Shown: in pieces, positions 45,934-54,916 of the stretch
How positions within the stretch are numbered: the stretch's first letter is position 1
Layout: every line of letters begins with the position of its first letter
Source: RPQJ01 sp963698735
GTDB lineage: Bacteria > Pseudomonadota > Gammaproteobacteria > Steroidobacterales > Steroidobacteraceae
NCBI GenBank assembly: GCA_963698735.1
Contig: CAVOSA010000029.1
Span: forward strand, 124,001 to 188,000
Direction of reading: 5' to 3'
Length of the DNA: 64,000 bases
The notes under the pieces: model-generated
The model's input: the letters and a program-made list of their open reading frames with translations, nothing else
What the model was told of the DNA's origin: nothing
The model's database searches: none
Position numbers and translations under genes: made by a program

Positions 45934-48459
45934 TCAGTTGCAACGCGCAATAGAGTCTACCCAGCGGGTCAGCAGGTCGACGCCGGCTGCATCCACGACA
46001 GTGCTCGCGAGCGGCGGCATCGCCTGCGTATCGCGACGATTAATGCGCGCCACCAGCACCGATCGCGCGGCGGCGCCTGGCGCAATGATCCGGGCGTTGG
46101 CAAGTCCAAGCTCGCCCGCCTGCGGCGGGCGATCGCAGCCGTTCGTTGCCGCAAGGGAGGTCGTGTAGCGCAGGTCGAGGTCCGTGGGAGTGCCCCCGTT
46201 CGGCCGGTGGCACTGCGAGCAGTTGGTGTGCAGGTAGGCGCGCGCCCGCTCATCGAGCGTCCCGGCGCTCCCGAACGGATCCTGCAGTGCCGGCAGTGCA
46301 GAGGGTGCCGTCGCGATCGCTGGATTGAACATCCCGATCGCATTCAGCGTCCCGACCTGGTTCGCCGTGCGGCCGGTCTGCGCATAGAGCAGCGGTCCGT
46401 TCAGTTGCGCGATCTCGAGCCCGAGGCTGCGTCCCGCCGCAGCCGTGTGGCATGCGAGGCACTGGGACTCGCTCGGGAACACCCATGACTGCCCGCCGAC
46501 CGCGGCGGTCTTGCCGCCGATCACGCGCGTGGCGTCGGTACCCTGCACATTCCACTCGTAGCTGTAGCCGGCCCACTCCCCGTCCGTGTGCCGCATGAAG
46601 AGCCGGGTCTCCACCAGCCGACCGCCGAGGCGGAAGTACTTCATGAGCACCGTGCCATTCGGGAAGTCGATGTCGCCGTCCGCGGTCACGGTGAGGCTGC
46701 TGCCGTTCGGCAGGGCGAGATAGCGCTCCTTGGCAGCACCGTCCGACCAGAACGGCGCGTTGGGCGCATACGGCACGAGACCCGCTGCGGGCTTCGTTGG
46801 ATCGCCCGGCAGGACGCAACCTGTCGCCGACAGTTGCGACGGGACGGATCCGCCACCCGTCGTGCCCTCGCGCAGCCGATGCAACGTGCCGCTGTAGTTC
46901 ACGACGTACAGCTCGCCGTCGATTCCCTGCCCGAACGAGGCGATCGACAGGCCGCTGTCGAATCCTGCGCTCACGCTGAGCGTCGGCTGCGTATCCCGCG
47001 CAATGTGCCAGATGCGGCCGGTGACGAAGTCACCAAATACGTAGCGCCCGGCCAGCGCGGGTATCGCGGTGCCACGATAGACGTAGCCGCCGGTGACGGA
47101 TTGTCCGACACTGCGGCCGTATTGCGCGATCGGCGCGATGCTGCTGGCGGCGTTGGGCCCGCACGTGGAGTTGTAGGCACCGGTGCCTTCGAAGCAGCGC
47201 CAACCGTAATTGCCGCCAACCGTGATGCGGTTGACTTCCTCCAGCGTCCCCTGCCCCACATCGGCCAGCCACAGTTCGCCACTCAGTCGATCGAAGCTCC
47301 ACCGCCAGGGGTTGCGCAACCCATAGGCATAGATCTCGGGGCAGTTCTGCGCGCCGGTGCCGCTGTTGCACAGCGGGTTGCCGGCATACGGATTGCCAGC
47401 GGGGATGCGGTACGGCGTGCCGCCGGTCGATCCCCCGATGTCGATGCGCAGCAGCTTGCCGAGCGTGGTCAGTAGGTTCTGGCCGTTGCCGATCGTTCCC
47501 CACGGGTCACCGCCGCTGCCGCCGTCGCCAAATCCGATGTACAGGTAGCCGTCCGGTCCGAAGGCGATGTTGCCGCCGTTGTGATTGGTTGCCGGCTGCG
47601 CGACGGTGAGCAGGATGACCTCGCTCGCCGGATCAAGCGTGGCGCCGCCGTCTCGCGTGCGAAACTCCGAGACCCGCGACACCAGACCGCTGGTAGCATT
47701 GGTGTACGACAGGTACACGCGCGGGTCAGCCGGGAAACCGGGATGGAAAGCCATCCCGAGCAGGCCCTGCTCGCCGCCCGAGCGCACGCGTGCGCTGATG
47801 TCGATGAAGCTGCGGCTGGTCGCAACCGCCGGCTGGTTATCGAACACGCGTACCGTGCCACCCTGCTCGACCACGAACCAGCGCGCGCCGTCACCCGGAG
47901 CCTGCAGCAGCAGGATGGGGCTGGAAAACGCGGGCAGGCCGGCGAAAGCCCGCTCCGTTGCCAGCGTGACGGCCTGCGCAGGCCGGTCCCTGGCGACGCA
48001 GGTCGTGTTATCGGGCCGCGCATCGAGCCCCAGGCTCGTCGCCGTCGTCGCGACTGCCGCGGCGGAGAGCGCCGACTCGTTGGCCGGGGTGGCCGCGTCA
48101 AACGCCCGGACCGTGTATGAGTACTGGGTCGCCGGCACGAGATCGCCGTCGGTAAACGAGGTGGCCGAAACTGACGCGATAGCGGTGGCGCCGCCGTTTC
48201 GGTACACGCGATAGCCCGCCACGCCGGCGCCGGAATCCGTCGAAGCCTGCCAGTTCACGACGACCTGGGTCGTGGACACGGGGCTTGCGCGGACGCCTTG
48301 CGGCACCGAGGGCGGCACCGTGTCCGCGACCGGGGGTGGTCCACCGCCGCTGGAGTCACCGCCTCCGCCGCCGCAACCGGCGATCAGTGCCGCGCAGAGC
48401 AACGCCGCCGCCCAGGACCCTCCACGCCAGGATTCAAACGTTTGACGCATGCGATCCAT
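45934..48459 (-). CDS. Lipoprotein with FN3, PQQ-type sugar dehydrogenase and diheme cytochrome domains
   Basis: An 841-residue protein anchored by a lipobox (LIAGC; Gly run after). Order: FN3 domain (VPPSVPQGVRASPVSTTQVVVNWQ), a glucose/sorbosone dehydrogenase beta-propeller (GDGARWFVVEQGGTVRVF, GLLGMAFHPGF, TNHNGGNIAFGPDGYLYIGFGDGGSGGDP, EIYAYGLRNPWRWSFD), and a C-terminal domain with two heme sites CLACH and CSQCH of the SO2930-type. An electron path from a PQQ-oxidised sugar to the heme is plausible on one chain. Substrate unknown. ATG at 48459 was chosen because it gives a proper signal. The longer form starts at 48543. Confidence 0.85.
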   Translation of the reverse strand: MDRMRQTFESWRGGSWAAALLCAALIAGCGGGGGDSSGGGPPPVADTVPPSVPQGVRASPVSTTQVVVNWQASTDSGAGVAGYRVYRNGGATAIASVSATSFTDGDLVPATQYSYTVRAFDAATPANESALSAAAVATTATSLGLDARPDNTTCVARDRPAQAVTLATERAFAGLPAFSSPILLLQAPGDGARWFVVEQGGTVRVFDNQPAVATSRSFIDISARVRSGGEQGLLGMAFHPGFPADPRVYLSYTNATSGLVSRVSEFRTRDGGATLDPASEVILLTVAQPATNHNGGNIAFGPDGYLYIGFGDGGSGGDPWGTIGNGQNLLTTLGKLLRIDIGGSTGGTPYRIPAGNPYAGNPLCNSGTGAQNCPEIYAYGLRNPWRWSFDRLSGELWLADVGQGTLEEVNRITVGGNYGWRCFEGTGAYNSTCGPNAASSIAPIAQYGRSVGQSVTGGYVYRGTAIPALAGRYVFGDFVTGRIWHIARDTQPTLSVSAGFDSGLSIASFGQGIDGELYVVNYSGTLHRLREGTTGGGSVPSQLSATGCVLPGDPTKPAAGLVPYAPNAPFWSDGAAKERYLALPNGSSLTVTADGDIDFPNGTVLMKYFRLGGRLVETRLFMRHTDGEWAGYSYEWNVQGTDATRVIGGKTAAVGGQSWVFPSESQCLACHTAAAGRSLGLEIAQLNGPLLYAQTGRTANQVGTLNAIGMFNPAIATAPSALPALQDPFGSAGTLDERARAYLHTNCSQCHRPNGGTPTDLDLRYTTSLAATNGCDRPPQAGELGLANARIIAPGAAARSVLVARINRRDTQAMPPLASTVVDAAGVDLLTRWVDSIARCN

Positions 48460-48683
48460 GCAACGAGTATCCCAGCATTTGCCCCGGCCGGGAGCGAGAC
48501 GCCCGTTCCAGTCCAGTGCATTGAATTCGGGGATTGCGGTCATGCGCGGCGGGCAATTTCACAGAACGTAGCCCCGGGCCGCGCACTGTCGCAAACCTCG
48601 ACGCGTGCGTGATCATGGAGAGGCGCGTTGCCGGGAATTGCCGCTCCGGCCCGCAATCGCCAACGCAACGGAGTCCCAGAGCG

Positions 48684-48712
48684 CCTCGAGCGCCTCGAGC
48701 GCCTCGGGCGTG
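48684..48712. repeat. 9-bp tandem repeat (about GCGCCTCGA x3)
   Basis: Three consecutive copies of a 9-bp unit, with one G/A difference, encode Glu-Ala-Leu repeats (EALEALEAL) near the end of the lipase fragment on the - strand. They are short and in frame. Confidence 0.75.
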
Positions 48713-48908
48713 AACCCTGCGCCCGACGGCAGCCAGTCGCCAGCGTTCTCCGCCGCCAGCGTGAAGTGACCGACCACGTCCAGGTGGTCAGCGCGCGCTG
48801 CGTGCACGACTCGCCCGTGCAGCTGGCTCAACGTCGGCACGACCCCGTCGTTGGTGGCCTGATTGAGTGCGAAGCCAAGTTTCTTCTCGAGCTGGCGCTT
48901 CGCCGCCG

Positions 48909-48938
48909 CCGGCACCGGCACCGGCACCGGCACCGGCA
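48909..48938. repeat. Hexanucleotide repeat (CCGGCA)5
   Basis: Five perfect tandem copies of CCGGCA. On the - strand they encode alternating Pro-Val when read in the frame of the lipase C-terminus. Copy-number change keeps the frame, so it does not itself explain the frameshift, which falls just beside it. Confidence 0.9.
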
Positions 48939-49770
48939 AGGATACTGTTTGCGCGGACCTGACGTGATGCCATGCAGCGGGCGGAACAGTCCGCGCAGCG
49001 CGATCCGCTCGGGATGCAGCAGTGCGCGGACGCGCACGTCCTCGCGTGGCTTTGGCACGCCGGCGACCACGCATCCGTAGTCGATCCCGGCCCGGTCCGT
49101 GACCGACGCTTCGAACAGGTCGATGGCCTCGGGGGTCAGCTGCAGCACTGCGCCCTGGTCCGAAGCGATCGCTTCCAGGTACTGCCAGGCAGGATCGTCG
49201 CGCCTGAAAGAGATGCCGCGCAGCAACGTGCGCGAAAGCCTGTCCACCGGGCCGGTCCCGCGATCAAACCAGTCGTCCATGCGCGCGAGCAACGCGATCG
49301 AACGTGTCGTCGCCATGATCGCTGCCCGTGCCGGACTGGTCGTGGCCAGGGAACTCAACAGCAACAGCAACTGGTGCCCCTGGGCAGTCAGGAAGACGTT
49401 CGCCAGCGGCGTGCCGTAATGCGGCGTGACGACCGAGATGCAGTCCGGGTGCGCGCCGCGATGCGCTCTTCCGTTGCGTCGGGCGCAATCTTGACGCCAG
49501 GCGTGAGCAGCATCCGCACGTCGAGTCCGCCGGTCGAATGCCCGACGAAGTGCAACTCGGCAGCCTTGAGCCCACCCTGCGCGATGACCTGGCGTCGCAG
49601 GTTGTCGGCACGCCGCACGATCGATCCGGTCGGCTGCGTTGGGCAACGGACGATCCGTGCATCGATCCGACGTCTCCTGAGCGCGCGAGTGCACCTGCCG
49701 CTCATTGTCGTGCGTATCAGGGCAACCGTTCAAATGGCCAGGCACGACATCCAGATGGTCTAATGCGTGC

Positions 49771-50526
49771 ATGAGCAACACACTCGACGTCCTGAACTCC
49801 ACGCTGACCTCGACTCTGCGACTCTGGCGCGGCACCAATGCCCGCGGATCGGCGAAGCAGCCTGTGAAGCACCTGCAGCTCTATGAGTTTGAGGCCTGCC
49901 CGTTCTGCCGCCTCGTGCGCGAAGCGCTGACGGAACTGGATCTCGATGCACTGATCTATCCGACGCCTCACGGTGGGAAGCGTTTCAGGCCGAAGGTCGA
50001 GAAGCTGGGCGGTAAGCAGCAGTTCCCGTTCCTCGTGGATCCGAACAGCGGCCAGTCGATGTACGAATCGGCAGAGATCATCGACTACCTGTACCGGCGC
50101 TACGGCGGTCGCCCGGCACCTACGCGCCTGCTGCGACCGCTCGATGTCTCGTCATCCGTGCTCGCGTCGATCCCGCGTTTTCGCGCAGGCAGCCAGGCCC
50201 GGCCTGCGCGGGCCCCGAAGCGTCCGCTGGAACTGTTCAGCTTTGAATCGAGCCCCTACTCACGGCGAGTCCGTGAACTGCTCTGCGAACTCGAACTGCC
50301 GTACCTGCTGCGCAGCACAGGCAAGGCCCGTTGGCAGGACCTGGGACCGCCCATCATTCGCGCAACCGTGTTTCCGGGGATGCCCGTTGCTGGCCGGACG
50401 CGTACCGAACTGCTCAGGCGCGCCGGCAAGGTCCAGGTGCCGTACCTGGTCGATCCGAACACCGGCACCGCGATGTTCGAGTCCGCAGCGATCCGGGATT
50501 ACCTGCTGGCCACCTACGCAACATAG
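49771..50526 (+). CDS. Protein with two glutaredoxin/GST-N domains
   Basis: A 251-residue cytoplasmic protein made of two thioredoxin-like GST-N halves. The first (about 30-120) keeps a redox motif CPFCRLVREALTELDLD, with QQFPFLVDPNSGQSMYESAEIIDYLY. The second (about 150-250) has SSPYSRRVRELLCELELPYLL in place of it, with no Cys, and the same ending VQVPYLVDPNTGTAMFESAAIRDYLLATY. A duplicated domain with one active site is likely. ATG 49771 is preferred over an in-frame TTG at 49705. Confidence 0.88.
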   Translation: MSNTLDVLNSTLTSTLRLWRGTNARGSAKQPVKHLQLYEFEACPFCRLVREALTELDLDALIYPTPHGGKRFRPKVEKLGGKQQFPFLVDPNSGQSMYESAEIIDYLYRRYGGRPAPTRLLRPLDVSSSVLASIPRFRAGSQARPARAPKRPLELFSFESSPYSRRVRELLCELELPYLLRSTGKARWQDLGPPIIRATVFPGMPVAGRTRTELLRRAGKVQVPYLVDPNTGTAMFESAAIRDYLLATYAT

Positions 50527-50589
50527 CCTGTCGTGAAGGGCACGTGCCGGAAGTGCGCGAGGTACGCCAGGAGCGCGCGACGCCAGTCG

Positions 50590-50934
50590 TCAGCCCTCGT
50601 TCTGCTCAACGTCCAGGAACACCAGCATGCCGCAGCGCGGGCAGGTGGCAGTATCGAACGCTTCGACCTCGAACCACCGCCTTCCGCACTCACACCGCAC
50701 CATGAGGACCCACTGGCCGACAGCGCGACCGACCGTGTGCTCGACGACTTCCATCCCCGCAGGGAGGCTGGTGATGGCCGGCACCCTGGCAGTGTCGTCT
50801 TCATCGCTGCCGTCATCGCGATCCTCCCCCCACGAGCGGAAGATCTGGGCGTCGTCCAGCAGGTCGGGCACGTCGTCGTTCGGTCGCAAACCTGGCGGTT
50901 CCCGGGCTGGGCTCGACGGCAGGCGGTCTTTCAT
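50590..50934 (-). CDS. Small zinc-ribbon protein
   Basis: A 114-residue hypothetical protein. The first 60 residues are acidic (EDRDDGSDEDDTARV). The C-terminal part has a CxC...CxxC ribbon, MVRCECGRRWFEVEAFDTATCPRCGMLVFLD, which would bind zinc. GAGGTG precedes the ATG. Longer in-frame starts to 51123 are not supported. Function unknown. Confidence 0.72.
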   Translation of the reverse strand: MKDRLPSSPAREPPGLRPNDDVPDLLDDAQIFRSWGEDRDDGSDEDDTARVPAITSLPAGMEVVEHTVGRAVGQWVLMVRCECGRRWFEVEAFDTATCPRCGMLVFLDVEQNEG

Positions 50935-51160
50935 CGGTATCACCTCGAGAGGGCATTGCGAGCGCAAAGCGCTGCACTCGCCGCTGCCCCCATGGCGAGC
51001 GGGAAGACTTAAGGAGCCGCCGGTTGCAACGGCCCTGCCCTTATCATTACAGGGTTTCCGGAGTCTCGGCAAACCGATGGTCGCTGGAGCAACCGGCCAC
51101 CTGGCCCCACTGGCCCGGGGCACCGCGGCCGGAACCGCGCCGAGCGGCTAGACTTCGGCC

Positions 51161-52357
51161 ATGAAGAAAATCATGCGCTGGGTCGTCGTCGCCGTCGTCG
51201 TCTTCGTCGCCCTGCTGCTGGGCTTTCTCTGGTTCGGCCCCGTCCAGGTTGGCAACAAGAAGATCCTGCTGGATTTCATGCTCGGCCGCGCGATCGAACC
51301 GCCGACCGCCGCACAGGTCGCGGCGAAACTTCAGGTTGCCGAAGGCTTCCGGCTCGAGGTGTACTCGACCGAGGTGCCGCTCGCGCGCTGGCCGCTGGCT
51401 ACATCGACCGGCGACCTCATCGTGTCCCGCACGCGCGGCGACCAGGTCGTGCTGCTGGAGCGCGACACCAACGGTGACGGCAAGCCGGACGCCGTGCGCA
51501 CGCTGCTCGAGCAGGTCGAACATCCCCACGGGCTGGCGCTGCACGATGGCTGGCTCTACGTCGGCGAACTGAAAGGCATCGGCCGCATCCGCTTCGACGA
51601 GGACACCGGGCAGGTGTCCGGCCCCTACGAGCGCATCGTGAGCGACTTCTCGAGCGACGGATTCCACCAGACCAAGACCATCGGCTTCGGGCCGGATGGC
51701 TGGCTGTACGTGGCGCAGGGATCGTCCTGCAACGTCTGCGTCGAGAAGGACGAACGCCGCGCGACGGTCATGCGCATGCAGCCCGACGGCAGCCAACGGG
51801 AAGTCTTCGCGACCGGCCTGCGTAACAGCGTTGGGCTGGACTGGGCGCCCTGGGATGGCGCGCTCTACGCCACGGAGAATGGTCGGGACCTGCTCGGCGA
51901 CGACCTGCCGCCGGACGAACTGAACCGTATCGAACAGAACAGGTTCTACGGCTGGCCATTCGTCAACGGCTCCGGCACGCTTGACCCGGACATGGGCAAG
52001 GGCCACGAGTCCGAAGCCGCAAAGGCCGTGCCACCGGTACACGGATTCCGTGCCCACAACGCGCCGCTCGGCCTGCACTTCCTGCGTGGAGCGAACCTGC
52101 CGCCGGGGTATGCACGCACCGCGCTGGTCGCGCTGCATGGCTCCTGGAACCGCCGGCAGCCCGACGGCTACAAGGTCGTCGCACTCGACTGGCAACCCGA
52201 CGGGCGCATCGTCGAGCGGGACTTCCTCACGGGTTTTCTCAGCGAGAGCGGAATCATCGGCCGCCCCGCCGGAGTCACGCAGGGCGCCGACGGCGCAATC
52301 TTCGTGACGGACGACTACGCTGGCGTGATCTACCGGATCGTCCCGGCAGGCTCCTGA
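51161..52357 (+). CDS. PQQ-dependent sugar dehydrogenase-like protein (sorbosone dehydrogenase family)
   Basis: A 398-residue protein. An N-terminal membrane anchor (residues 5-25, MRWVVVAVVVFVALLLGF) leads to a beta-propeller that faces the periplasm. The propeller blocks are FRLEVYSTEVPLARWPLATSTGDLIVS, HPHGLALHDGWLYVGELKGIGRIRF, KTIGFGPDGWLYVAQGSSCNVC, FATGLRNSVGLDWAPWDGALYATENGRD and FVTDDYAGVIYRI. It differs from the fused dehydrogenase at 46-48 kb and has no heme motif. The cofactor and substrate are inferred from family only. Its end overlaps the next gene by 28 nt. Confidence 0.88.
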   Translation: MKKIMRWVVVAVVVFVALLLGFLWFGPVQVGNKKILLDFMLGRAIEPPTAAQVAAKLQVAEGFRLEVYSTEVPLARWPLATSTGDLIVSRTRGDQVVLLERDTNGDGKPDAVRTLLEQVEHPHGLALHDGWLYVGELKGIGRIRFDEDTGQVSGPYERIVSDFSSDGFHQTKTIGFGPDGWLYVAQGSSCNVCVEKDERRATVMRMQPDGSQREVFATGLRNSVGLDWAPWDGALYATENGRDLLGDDLPPDELNRIEQNRFYGWPFVNGSGTLDPDMGKGHESEAAKAVPPVHGFRAHNAPLGLHFLRGANLPPGYARTALVALHGSWNRRQPDGYKVVALDWQPDGRIVERDFLTGFLSESGIIGRPAGVTQGADGAIFVTDDYAGVIYRIVPAGS

Positions 52358-53313
52358 ACCGGGGACGCTGCCAGTGCCTGTTCGATGAACTCCCGCCAGA
52401 CCGGGTTCGGTTCCCAGACCGTCTGCATGGGATCCAGCGCCAGTTGGTGCGACTCGCCGCGCCGGAGCCGCCGGTAGAGATACACGAACGCTGACACGCG
52501 CATGTTTTTTGCGCAGTGCACCCACAGCCGGCGGCCAGCGAAAGCGTCAAGCACCCCAAAGAACTGCTGCAGGTGCTTCAGCTCTGGCTGTTCCCACGGC
52601 ACCGGGATCTGCACGAAAGGCAAGCCAAGCCCGGTCACGAGTTCCGCCTCGCCAGGCAGCGCATTCGAGGCCGTCGGCAAGGCAAGGTTGACCACGGCTT
52701 CGATACCGAGGCTCGGCAAACGCCCGATGTCCACAGCCGACAACTGCCCCGACGTCCACAGCCAGTCGAAAACCGGGCGGACGCTGGGAGCATCCATCAG
52801 GAAGCCAGCCGTCGTGCCGAACAGGCACAGGTCCTGCTCGCTGCCTGCAAGCCGTACCAGACCTTCGAGCCGCATTCCGATACTGGCGAGCAATCGTCCT
52901 GATGGCCCATTGTCGGGATTCGTGATTGCCACGATACGCTTGAGGCGATGCGTGTCGCGCGCGTGGCGCAGGGTGGCCGCAGCTGCCTCGCGGGCATAGC
53001 CGCTGCCCCAGAATTCGGGCAGCAGTGCATACCCGATGTCGACGTCGGGCAACGTGTCGCGCTTGATCAAGCCACACAGGCCAAGCGGGACGGCATCGGA
53101 ACTGCGCTCGACGAGGAGCAGGCCGAACCCGTGTGTCTCGTACATGCGCTGCGGCCCGCCCGCGATGTACTTGCGCGCATCGTCCAGGTTGCGCACGCCA
53201 CGGTCGCCGATGAACCGCAGCCACGAAGGCTCGTTGACCAGGCGCAGGATGAATGCCGCATCGCCGGCCTCGAGCCGGCGCAGACGCAGGCGTTCGGTTT
53301 CGAACTCGATCAT
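52330..53313 (-). CDS. GNAT acetyltransferase fused to a tyrosine-phosphatase-like domain
   Basis: A 327-residue two-domain protein. Residues 1-170 are a RimJ-like GNAT (ETERLRLRRLEAGDAAFILRLVNEPSW, DIGYALLPEFWGSGYAREAAAATLRHA). Residues about 175-310 resemble a DUF442/beta-lactamase-hydrolase-type phosphatase (DWLWTSGQLSAVDIGRLPSLGIEAVVNLALP, then WVHCAKNMRVSAFVYLYRRL). The P-loop reads C-x4-R, not the common C-x5-R. The catalytic ability is therefore uncertain. The substrates of both domains are unknown. Confidence 0.86.
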   Translation of the reverse strand: MIEFETERLRLRRLEAGDAAFILRLVNEPSWLRFIGDRGVRNLDDARKYIAGGPQRMYETHGFGLLLVERSSDAVPLGLCGLIKRDTLPDVDIGYALLPEFWGSGYAREAAAATLRHARDTHRLKRIVAITNPDNGPSGRLLASIGMRLEGLVRLAGSEQDLCLFGTTAGFLMDAPSVRPVFDWLWTSGQLSAVDIGRLPSLGIEAVVNLALPTASNALPGEAELVTGLGLPFVQIPVPWEQPELKHLQQFFGVLDAFAGRRLWVHCAKNMRVSAFVYLYRRLRRGESHQLALDPMQTVWEPNPVWREFIEQALAASPVQEPAGTIR

Positions 53314-53504
53314 GGAGCGCCGACATTCGCTTTGGCCATGCGGCGATTGTGCCGTGATCCGGCGGTGCAGCGCGAATCCGGGTGCTCCCGCGCGGCGGCA
53401 TGGCCGCTGCCGGCCGCCAGGGGGCCGGGGCGCACCGTATGGGCAGGACAGGCCTTGACCTACAATGCGCAGGTCATGCCCCGCGCAATCGCCACGACGA
53501 CCCG

Positions 53505-53867
53505 ATGACCGCCAACCGACTCATCTACTCCACCGGGCACGGCCGACTGTGCCCGGAGTGCGCCCGCCCGATGACCGAGTGCCGGTGCCGGCGCAGCAAG
53601 CCGGCGCAACCGGCGGCTCCGGCCGGCGACGGCATCGTTCGCGTCGGACGCGAAACGAAGGGCCGCAAGGGCAAAGGTGTCACCGTGATCACGGGCGTAC
53701 CCCTCGCCGGCGATGCGCTCGAGGCGCTCGCCACGAAGCTCAAGAAGCGCTGTGGCTGTGGCGGCACGGTGGACGCCGGCGTCATCGAGATCCAGGGCGA
53801 CCATCGCGACCTGCTGATCGCGGAGCTGGGCCAGCTCGGTTACACGGTTCGCAAGTCTGGTGGCTGA
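53505..53867 (+). CDS. SUI1/YciH-family translation initiation factor-like protein
   Basis: A 120-residue protein. The N-terminus has a possible zinc knuckle (LCPECARPMTECRCRRSK), then the SUI1 (eIF1-like) fold with VTVITGVPLAGDALEALATKLKKRCGCGGTVDAGVIEIQGDHRDLLIAELGQLGYTVRKSGG. YciH proteins influence start-codon fidelity in bacteria. The stop overlaps the next gene by 8 nt. The real start is taken at ATG 53505. Confidence 0.93.
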   Translation: MTANRLIYSTGHGRLCPECARPMTECRCRRSKPAQPAAPAGDGIVRVGRETKGRKGKGVTVITGVPLAGDALEALATKLKKRCGCGGTVDAGVIEIQGDHRDLLIAELGQLGYTVRKSGG

Positions 53868-54612
53868 AGCGCGCATGCGGATCAACAAGTACCTGAGCGA
53901 GACCGGGGTCTGCTCCCGGCGCCAGGCCGACCAGTGGATCGAGGCCGGCCGGGTTGCCGTCAATGGCGTCGTCGCCGTCCTCGGCACCAAAGTCGGCGAA
54001 GGCGACGCAGTCGCGCTGGACGGCAGGCCGCTGAGCGTGAAGCCGGAGCGCGTCTACCTCGCGCTCAACAAACCGATCGGAATCGAATGCACGACCGATC
54101 GCGAGGTGCCGGACAACATCGTCGACTTCGTCCGTCACCAGCAGCGCGTGTTCCCGATCGGCCGGCTCGACAAGGATTCGGAAGGCCTGATCCTGCTGAC
54201 CAACGACGGCGACATCGTCAACCGCGTGCTGCGGGCGGAACACGAGCACGAGAAGGAATACATCGTTTCGGTGGACCGGCCGCTGACGCCAGAGTTCCTG
54301 GCGGGCATGGCGCGCGGCGTGCCGATCCTCGACACGATTACCAATCCATGCCGCGTCACGCAGGCCGGCCGCAACACGTTCCGCATCGTGCTGACGCAGG
54401 GCCTCAACCGCCAGATCCGGCGGATGTGCGAATACTTCGATTACACGGTGCGGCGACTGCAGCGCGTGCGGATCATGCACATCCACCTCGGCTCGCTGCC
54501 CGTAGGCCAGTGGCGCAACTTGACGGCGTCGGAGATCAAGCCGCTGCTGGTGCAGCCTGGGCGCAAGCGTTCGACGCTCGCGCTCAAGAAAGGGACCGGG
54601 GTCAGGAGTTAG
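53860..54612 (+). CDS. rluF: RluF-like 23S rRNA pseudouridine synthase (RsuA family)
   Basis: RluF modifies U2604 of 23S rRNA in E. coli. The 250-residue protein has an S4 domain (MRINKYLSETGVCSRRQADQWIEAGRVAVNG), the family block KPIGIECTTDREVPDNIVDF and the catalytic Asp in FPIGRLDKDSEGLILLTNDGD. NRQIRRMCEYFDYTVRRLQRVRIMHI is the RsuA-family C-terminal signature. The listed start is GTG. An ATG at 53875 (MRINKY) is close by. It overlaps the LAB_N gene on the other strand by 11 nt. Confidence 0.92.
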   Translation: MAEARMRINKYLSETGVCSRRQADQWIEAGRVAVNGVVAVLGTKVGEGDAVALDGRPLSVKPERVYLALNKPIGIECTTDREVPDNIVDFVRHQQRVFPIGRLDKDSEGLILLTNDGDIVNRVLRAEHEHEKEYIVSVDRPLTPEFLAGMARGVPILDTITNPCRVTQAGRNTFRIVLTQGLNRQIRRMCEYFDYTVRRLQRVRIMHIHLGSLPVGQWRNLTASEIKPLLVQPGRKRSTLALKKGTGVRS

Positions 54613-54916
54613 CCGCGCGCTGCGCCTTCTTGTGCCTCAGATCCAGCACGAGGTTGTAGCCTGCGACACCCGCTGGAAACAGGTTTGAAAGAATCCCCAC
54701 CGAGTCGTTCTTGCCGAACGTAAAGTACGACAGCAGCAACAGGCTGCCGCTGATGCTCATGAGCCAGAACACGGTCGGGACGACCGGCCGGCCGTGTCGC
54801 CGCGAGTAGAACATCTGCACGAACCAGCGGCCGGCAAACAGCGCGACGCCCAGGTAGCCGATGAGCTTCCACGTCGTGATCGTGACGCCGAACAACACCA
54901 TGTGCGGTTCATTCAT
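54602..54916 (-). CDS. Lipid-A-disaccharide synthase N-terminal-like (LAB_N) membrane protein
   Basis: A 104-residue membrane protein with three hydrophobic helices (about 14-30, 48-66 and 75-92: WKLIGYLGVALFAGRWFVQMFYS, VFWLMSISGSLLLLSYF, LFPAGVAGYNLVLDLRHKK). This is the LAB_N pattern that occurs alone or fused to lipid-A enzymes. It stands after kdsB (4-nt overlap), inside the lipopolysaccharide block. Role unknown. Confidence 0.9.
   Translation of the reverse strand: MNEPHMVLFGVTITTWKLIGYLGVALFAGRWFVQMFYSRRHGRPVVPTVFWLMSISGSLLLLSYFTFGKNDSVGILSNLFPAGVAGYNLVLDLRHKKAQRAANS

Larger units (their letters stand above)
48613..49706 (-). pseudogene. Broken alpha/beta-hydrolase (lipase-like) gene
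   Basis: Three reading frames carry consecutive parts of one lipase. The nucleophile elbow VGHSTGGLDVRMLLTPG (near 49540) is in one frame; CISVVTPHYGTPLANVFLTAQG to LFRPLHGITSGP (49450-48960) is in another; and the catalytic Asp and His region NDGVVPTLSQ and DHLDVVGHFTLA (48855-48770) is in a third, ending at 48613. Frame changes fall near 49455 and 48945, with perhaps one more near 49625 at the N-terminus. Two tandem repeats lie in the last part. It could be a pseudogene or a victim of indel errors. Confidence 0.7.
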
